Positions 60,187-64,000 of a stretch of 64,000 bases of DNA are shown here, piece after piece (within the stretch, counting starts at the first letter, position 1; every line of letters starts with the position of its first letter). Made by a program: the position numbers and the translations under genes. Source of the DNA: Staphylococcus simiae (lineage in GTDB: Bacteria; Bacillota; Bacilli; Staphylococcales; Staphylococcaceae); contig NZ_PPQR01000002.1 in the NCBI RefSeq assembly GCF_002902085.1, forward strand, positions 34,606 through 98,605, read 5' to 3'. The notes beneath the pieces were generated by a model. It ran no database searches, was not told the DNA's origin, and worked only from the letters and a program-made list of their open reading frames with translations.

Positions 60187-61587
60187 ATGGATAGAATGTA
60201 TGAGCAAAATCAAATGCCACATAGCAATGAAGCTGAACAATCTGTCTTAGGTTCCATCATTATAGATCCAGAATTAATTAATACTACTCAGGAAGTGCTA
60301 CTTCCTGAGTCGTTTTATAGAGGAGCCCATCAACATATTTTTCGTGCGATGATGCACTTAAATGAAGATACTAAAGACATTGATGTTGTAACATTGATGG
60401 ATCAATTATCTAGCGATGGTACGTTGAATGAAGCGGGTGGTCCTCAATATTTAGCAGAGCTATCAACGAATGTACCGACAACGCGAAATGTGCAATATTA
60501 CACAGATATTGTGGCTAAACATGCGTTGAAACGTAAATTGATTCAAACCGCTGATAGTATTGCGAATGATGGCTATAATGAAGAACTAGAATTAGATGAA
60601 ATATTAAGTGATGCTGAACGACGTATACTTGAATTATCGTCATCACGAGAAAGTGATGGCTTTAAAGATATTCGTGATGTCTTAGGTCAAGTATATGAAA
60701 CAGCAGAAGAACTTGATCAAAATAGCGGTCAAACACCAGGTATTCCAACTGGATATCGTGATTTAGACCAAATGACAGCTGGGTTTGGACGTAATGATTT
60801 AATTATTTTAGCGGCACGACCATCCGTAGGTAAGACTGCGTTCGCGCTTAATATCGCACAAAAAGTTGCGACACACGAAAGTATGTACACAGTTGGTATT
60901 TTCTCACTAGAGATGGGTGCCGACCAATTAGCAACACGTATGATATGTAGTTCAGGTAATGTTGACTCTAACCGCTTGAGAACAGGGACAATGACTGAAG
61001 AAGACTGGAGTCGTTTCACGATTGCGGTTGGTAAATTATCACGTACGAAGATATTTATTGATGATACACCAGGTATCCGTATTAATGATTTACGCTCTAA
61101 ATGTCGTCGACTAAAACAAGAACATGGCCTAGATATGATTGTGATTGACTACTTACAATTGATTCAAGGTAGCGGTTCTCGTTTCTCCGATAACAGACAA
61201 CAAGAAGTTTCTGAAATTTCACGTACACTGAAAGCATTAGCACGTGAGCTAGAATGTCCGGTTATTGCACTTAGTCAGTTATCACGTGGTGTAGAACAAC
61301 GTCAAGATAAACGACCAATGATGAGTGATATTCGTGAGTCTGGGTCTATTGAGCAAGATGCTGATATCGTAGCCTTTTTATATCGTGATGATTACTATAA
61401 TCGTGGCGGTGAAGAAGATGACGATGATGATAGTAATTTCGAACCACAAACGAATGATGAAAATGGTGAAATTGAAATTATTATTGCTAAACAACGTAAC
61501 GGCCCAACAGGTACCGTGAAACTACACTTTATGAAACAATATAATAAATTTACAGATATTGATTACGCACATGCTGATATGATGTAA
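60187..61587 (+). CDS. dnaC: Replicative DNA helicase
   Basis: This hexameric helicase is equivalent to E. coli DnaB and called DnaC in Gram-positives. The 466 residues have the N-terminal primase-interacting helical domain (about 1-150) and the RecA-like ATPase with Walker A ARPSVGKTA, Walker B MIVIDYLQLIQG and the SQLSRGVEQR arginine motif. An acidic insert EEDDDDDSN near residue 415 is typical of staphylococci. AGAGG is upstream. It is the last gene of the operon, followed by a terminator. Confidence 0.96.
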   Translation: MDRMYEQNQMPHSNEAEQSVLGSIIIDPELINTTQEVLLPESFYRGAHQHIFRAMMHLNEDTKDIDVVTLMDQLSSDGTLNEAGGPQYLAELSTNVPTTRNVQYYTDIVAKHALKRKLIQTADSIANDGYNEELELDEILSDAERRILELSSSRESDGFKDIRDVLGQVYETAEELDQNSGQTPGIPTGYRDLDQMTAGFGRNDLIILAARPSVGKTAFALNIAQKVATHESMYTVGIFSLEMGADQLATRMICSSGNVDSNRLRTGTMTEEDWSRFTIAVGKLSRTKIFIDDTPGIRINDLRSKCRRLKQEHGLDMIVIDYLQLIQGSGSRFSDNRQQEVSEISRTLKALARELECPVIALSQLSRGVEQRQDKRPMMSDIRESGSIEQDADIVAFLYRDDYYNRGGEEDDDDDSNFEPQTNDENGEIEIIIAKQRNGPTGTVKLHFMKQYNKFTDIDYAHADMM

Positions 61588-61599
61588 AAATATTTTTAT

Positions 61600-61640
61600 C
61601 CGTACAATAAACTTAATTTTAGTTTTATTGTACGGTTTTT
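61600..61640 (+). terminator. terminator after dnaC
   Basis: CCGTACAATAAA / TTTATTGTACGG, a perfect 12-bp stem, followed by TTTTTATTTT. Confidence 0.9.
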
Positions 61641-61783
61641 ATTTTGTTATATTCAAAGTATATTCTATTAAGTTTGTATATTGATTAAAGCGCAAAATGT
61701 CTGTAACGATTGTTATGACAACGTTTTTATAACTTTAATAGTAAAAAATGAGATAATTAATTTTGGTTAGATATCCAATATTT

Positions 61784-61796
61784 AATGTTCGATTTT
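61784..61796 (-). promoter_or_regulatory. possible PurR half-site upstream of purA
   Basis: Read on the minus strand, AAAATCGAACATT differs at one position from the Bacillus PurBox half AWWWCCGAACWWT. No clear second half-site is found at the expected distance, so this is tentative. Confidence 0.3.
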
Positions 61797-61866
61797 TATT
61801 TGCATTATAGGTTTTATATTGGTAGAATATCAAATGGTTAATCGAGAAAAACTTGGAGGTGCTCAC

Positions 61867-63150
61867 ATGTCATCAATCGTAGTAGTTGGGACACAATGGG
61901 GAGACGAAGGAAAAGGTAAAATTACAGATTTCTTAGCAGAGCAAGCAGATGTTATTGCACGCTTTTCAGGTGGTAATAATGCAGGACATACCATTCAATT
62001 TGGTGGAGAAACTTATAAATTACATTTAGTACCATCTGGTATCTTTTATAAAGATAAGTTAGCAGTCATCGGTAATGGTGTCGTTGTTGATCCAGTTGCA
62101 CTATTAAAAGAATTAGACGGTTTAAATGAACGTGGCATTTCAACAAGTAATTTACGTATTTCAAATCGTGCACAAGTGATCTTACCATATCATTTAGCTC
62201 AAGATGAATATGAAGAACGTTTACGTGGCGACAATAAAATTGGTACAACTAAAAAAGGTATCGGCCCAGCATACGTAGATAAAGCACAACGTATCGGTAT
62301 TCGTATGGCTGATTTACTTGAAAAAGACACATTTGAAAGACTTTTAAAAGCAAATATTGAATATAAAGAAGCTTACTTTAAAGGTATGTTCAATGAAACA
62401 TGCCCATCATTTGATGACATTTTTGAAGAATATTATGCAGCAGGTCAACGTTTAAAAGAATTTGTTGTTGATACACCAAAAATATTAGACGATGCATTTA
62501 TGGCAGATGAAAAAGTATTATTTGAAGGTGCACAAGGCGTGATGTTAGACATCGATCATGGTACATATCCTTTCGTTACATCAAGTAACCCAATTGCTGG
62601 TAACGTTACAGTTGGTGGCGGTGTAGGTCCAACATTTGTATCAAGAGTGATTGGTGTATGTAAAGCTTATACATCACGTGTTGGAGATGGCCCATTCCCA
62701 ACAGAATTGTTTGATGACGATGGACATCATATTAGAGAAGTTGGTCGTGAATATGGAACGACAACAGGACGTCCTCGTCGTGTAGGTTGGTTTGATTCAG
62801 TTGTTTTACGACATGCACGTCGTGTAAGTGGTATTACAGATTTATCTATTAACTCAATCGATGTGTTAACAGGATTAGATACTGTTAAAATTTGTACAGC
62901 TTATGAGTTAGATGGACAAGAAATTACAGAATACCCAGCTAACTTAGATCAATTAAAACGTTGTAAGCCGATCTTTGAAGAATTACCAGGCTGGACAGAA
63001 GACGTCACACAAGTACGTACATTAGAAGAGTTACCAGACAATGCACGTAGATACTTAGAACGTATTTCAGAACTATGTAATGTACAAATTTCAATTTTCT
63101 CAGTCGGCCCAGATAGAGAACAAACAAACTTATTAACAGAATTATGGTAA
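61867..63150 (+). CDS. purA: Adenylosuccinate synthetase
   Basis: This enzyme makes adenylosuccinate from IMP, aspartate and GTP, the first committed step to AMP. The 427 residues begin [20 protein letters not shown], carrying the GDEGKGK P-loop, followed by [21 protein letters not shown] and [11 protein letters not shown]. The ATG at 61867 has GGAGGTG upstream; the frame extends to 61819 but without family similarity. It has its own terminator. Confidence 0.97.
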   Translation: MSSIVVVGTQWGDEGKGKITDFLAEQADVIARFSGGNNAGHTIQFGGETYKLHLVPSGIFYKDKLAVIGNGVVVDPVALLKELDGLNERGISTSNLRISNRAQVILPYHLAQDEYEERLRGDNKIGTTKKGIGPAYVDKAQRIGIRMADLLEKDTFERLLKANIEYKEAYFKGMFNETCPSFDDIFEEYYAAGQRLKEFVVDTPKILDDAFMADEKVLFEGAQGVMLDIDHGTYPFVTSSNPIAGNVTVGGGVGPTFVSRVIGVCKAYTSRVGDGPFPTELFDDDGHHIREVGREYGTTTGRPRRVGWFDSVVLRHARRVSGITDLSINSIDVLTGLDTVKICTAYELDGQEITEYPANLDQLKRCKPIFEELPGWTEDVTQVRTLEELPDNARRYLERISELCNVQISIFSVGPDREQTNLLTELW

Positions 63151-63151
63151 G

Positions 63152-63178
63152 AAAAATCCTCTACGGAGGATTTTTTAT
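63152..63178 (+). terminator. terminator after purA
   Basis: AAAATCCTC-TACG-GAGGATTTT then TT, immediately after the stop. Confidence 0.88.
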
Positions 63179-63193
63179 TTTGCCTTTATGGAC

Positions 63194-63404
63194 TGGGATA
63201 GAACTTATAGATAACGAGGCAGAACTTATAGATAACGAGGCAGAACTTATAGATGTTGAGATAGAACTTGTAGAAAATGATGTGATCATCCGACTTCGGT
63301 AAGAAGGACTATAGTGATAAGATGTTAATTTATCAATGTTATATCGTCTAGATAGTTACTGCCCGATATTTTCAATTCAGTGTATTATGTGCTTTGTCCT
63401 AGTT
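63194..63404 (+). repeat. family-1 dispersed element, expanded copy D with tandem 21-bp repeat
   Basis: It starts TGGGATAGAA and ends with TTAATTTATCAATG, TAGATAGTTACTGCCCGATAT, TTCAATTCAGTGT and CTTTGTCCTAG, following the second half of copy A. Near its start the 21-base unit AGAACTTATAGATAACGAGGC occurs twice exactly (63200-63220, 63221-63241), then once diverged and once partial (63242 to about 63275). Confidence 0.65.
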
Positions 63405-63598
63405 TCGAAATCGAGACTTTGTTAATTAATAAGAGGTATCGAGAAAGTTGAGATGTAATAAAGTGTGAGTTAAGATGTTATTCAAACAAAAAATACTTTA
63501 AACAAGATGCAATGATAATAAATTGAATACCAATAAATTGCAATTTTTCACTTATAACAGTAATTAAAAAATAACAATAAAATTATGTAAAAAATATC
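63405..63598. other. AT-rich spacer before the tRNA genes
   Basis: No ORF, repeat or structured RNA is recognised in these bases; the tRNA promoter begins at its right edge. Confidence 0.4.
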
Positions 63599-63628
63599 TT
63601 GTCATGCGAAGTTTGGCTGTGCTATAAT
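63599..63628 (+). promoter_or_regulatory. tRNA operon promoter
   Basis: TTGTCA (63599-63604) and TATAAT (63623-63628) with an 18-base spacer; a TG one base before the -10 makes it extended. The tRNA-Glu starts about 20 bases downstream. Confidence 0.8.
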
Positions 63629-63647
63629 CTATCTTGTGCTTAAGAAC

Positions 63648-63719
63648 GGCTCCTTGGTCAAGCGGTTAAGACACCGCCCTTTCACGGCGGTAACACGGGT
63701 TCGAGTCCCGTAGGAGTCA
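63648..63719 (+). tRNA. tRNA-Glu (anticodon TTC)
   Basis: The acceptor stem GGCTCCT / AGGAGTC, D arm with GGTCAAGCGG, anticodon loop CCTTTCACG with TTC, and T arm GGTTCGAGTCC give a full cloverleaf. CCA is encoded at 63720-63722. Confidence 0.95.
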
Positions 63720-63727
63720 CCATTTTA

Positions 63728-63800
63728 GGTCTCGTAGTGTAGCGGTTAACACGCCTGCCTGTCACGCAGGAGATCGCGGGTTCGATTCCCGTCGAGACCG
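63728..63800 (+). tRNA. tRNA-Asp (anticodon GTC)
   Basis: The acceptor stem GGTCTCG / CGAGACC, anticodon loop CCTGTCACG with GTC and T arm GGTTCGATTCC fold as a cloverleaf. CCA is not encoded (the sequence continues TATATG), so it must be added enzymatically. It is eight bases after the tRNA-Glu gene. Confidence 0.95.
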
Positions 63801-63803
63801 TAT

Positions 63804-63835
63804 ATGCCTACCCAACAGGGTAGGCATTTTTTTAT
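63804..63835 (+). terminator. terminator of the tRNA operon
   Basis: A perfect 10-bp stem ATGCCTACCC / GGGTAGGCAT with an AACA loop is followed by TTTTTT. Confidence 0.93.
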
Positions 63836-64000
63836 GTCTTTTTAACGTCATATGCTACTGTATAGGGCATAGTTGTTTATGACCATGCAACTATGATAGG
63901 TGCTCTATTTCCTACGATTAGTCAAGTGCTTATAAATAAAATAAGCATTACTAAATTAAACCGTTCAATTTAATTTTTTTGAATAAGGTGTTAAACTATA
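63836..64000. other. window-end spacer
   Basis: AT-rich, without a visible gene. In S. aureus the walRK operon follows this tRNA pair, so its promoter region may begin here; that is an expectation from synteny only. Confidence 0.35.

Overview
The window is AT-rich low-GC Gram-positive DNA carrying the staphylococcal replication-origin neighbourhood. The order rpmH-dnaA-dnaN-yaaA-recF-gyrB-gyrA-nnrD-hutH-serS-azlCD-metXA-(DUF2232)-gdpP-rplI-dnaC-purA-tRNAs on the right, and mnmE-mnmG-rsmG-noc on the left, is that of Staphylococcus. Protein sequences recalled from S. aureus are very close but not identical. drp35, pcp, the vraDE/vraH cluster and cspB left of the origin also match the S. aureus end-of-chromosome layout. 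A close relative of S. aureus (S. simiae is one unverified possibility) fits best.

Left accessory arm (1-31 kb). An ECF vitamin/metabolite transporter operon headed by a SAM hydroxide adenosyltransferase-like gene lies next to yceI and drp35. Then come trhO, pcp, a UPF0317 protein, a DinB protein, a DASS-family anion transporter, rarD, an HhH/NTF2-like protein, nixA, an SDR dehydrogenase and a DoxX protein. A divergent efflux pump / arylamine N-acetyltransferase / TetR cassette follows. Next are the VraDE-VraH antimicrobial-peptide resistance system, cspB, a YknWXYZ-like MacB-type export system, an amidohydrolase, and a small DUF3147-pair/TetR operon with a perfect 32-bp palindromic operator.

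Insertion (31.7-33.6 kb). A bacterial class C group II intron lies immediately downstream of the noc terminator. Its reverse transcriptase/maturase is split by a -1 frame change located exactly at a canonical slippery heptamer.

Origin and core (33.6-64 kb). The origin is bipartite: one DnaA-box cluster lies before dnaA, and a second between dnaA and dnaN has DnaA-trio-like sequence and an AT-rich unwinding region. Genes right of the origin read rightwards and those left of it read leftwards, so both replichores are co-directional with replication. A T-box precedes serS and a SAM (S-box) riboswitch precedes metXA. tRNA-Glu and tRNA-Asp close the window.

The structure not explained by genes is two families of dispersed intergenic elements. 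Family 1 has six recognisable copies of a multi-hairpin element starting with a GGGATAGAAAT-like end, whose central hairpin shows compensatory changes. Family 2 has about 30-bp imperfect terminal inverted repeats (GGTTCTCT...GGACTGATA) flanking either a variable set of STAR-like GGGGCCCCAACA hairpin units or nothing. All calls are by eye; no database search was run.
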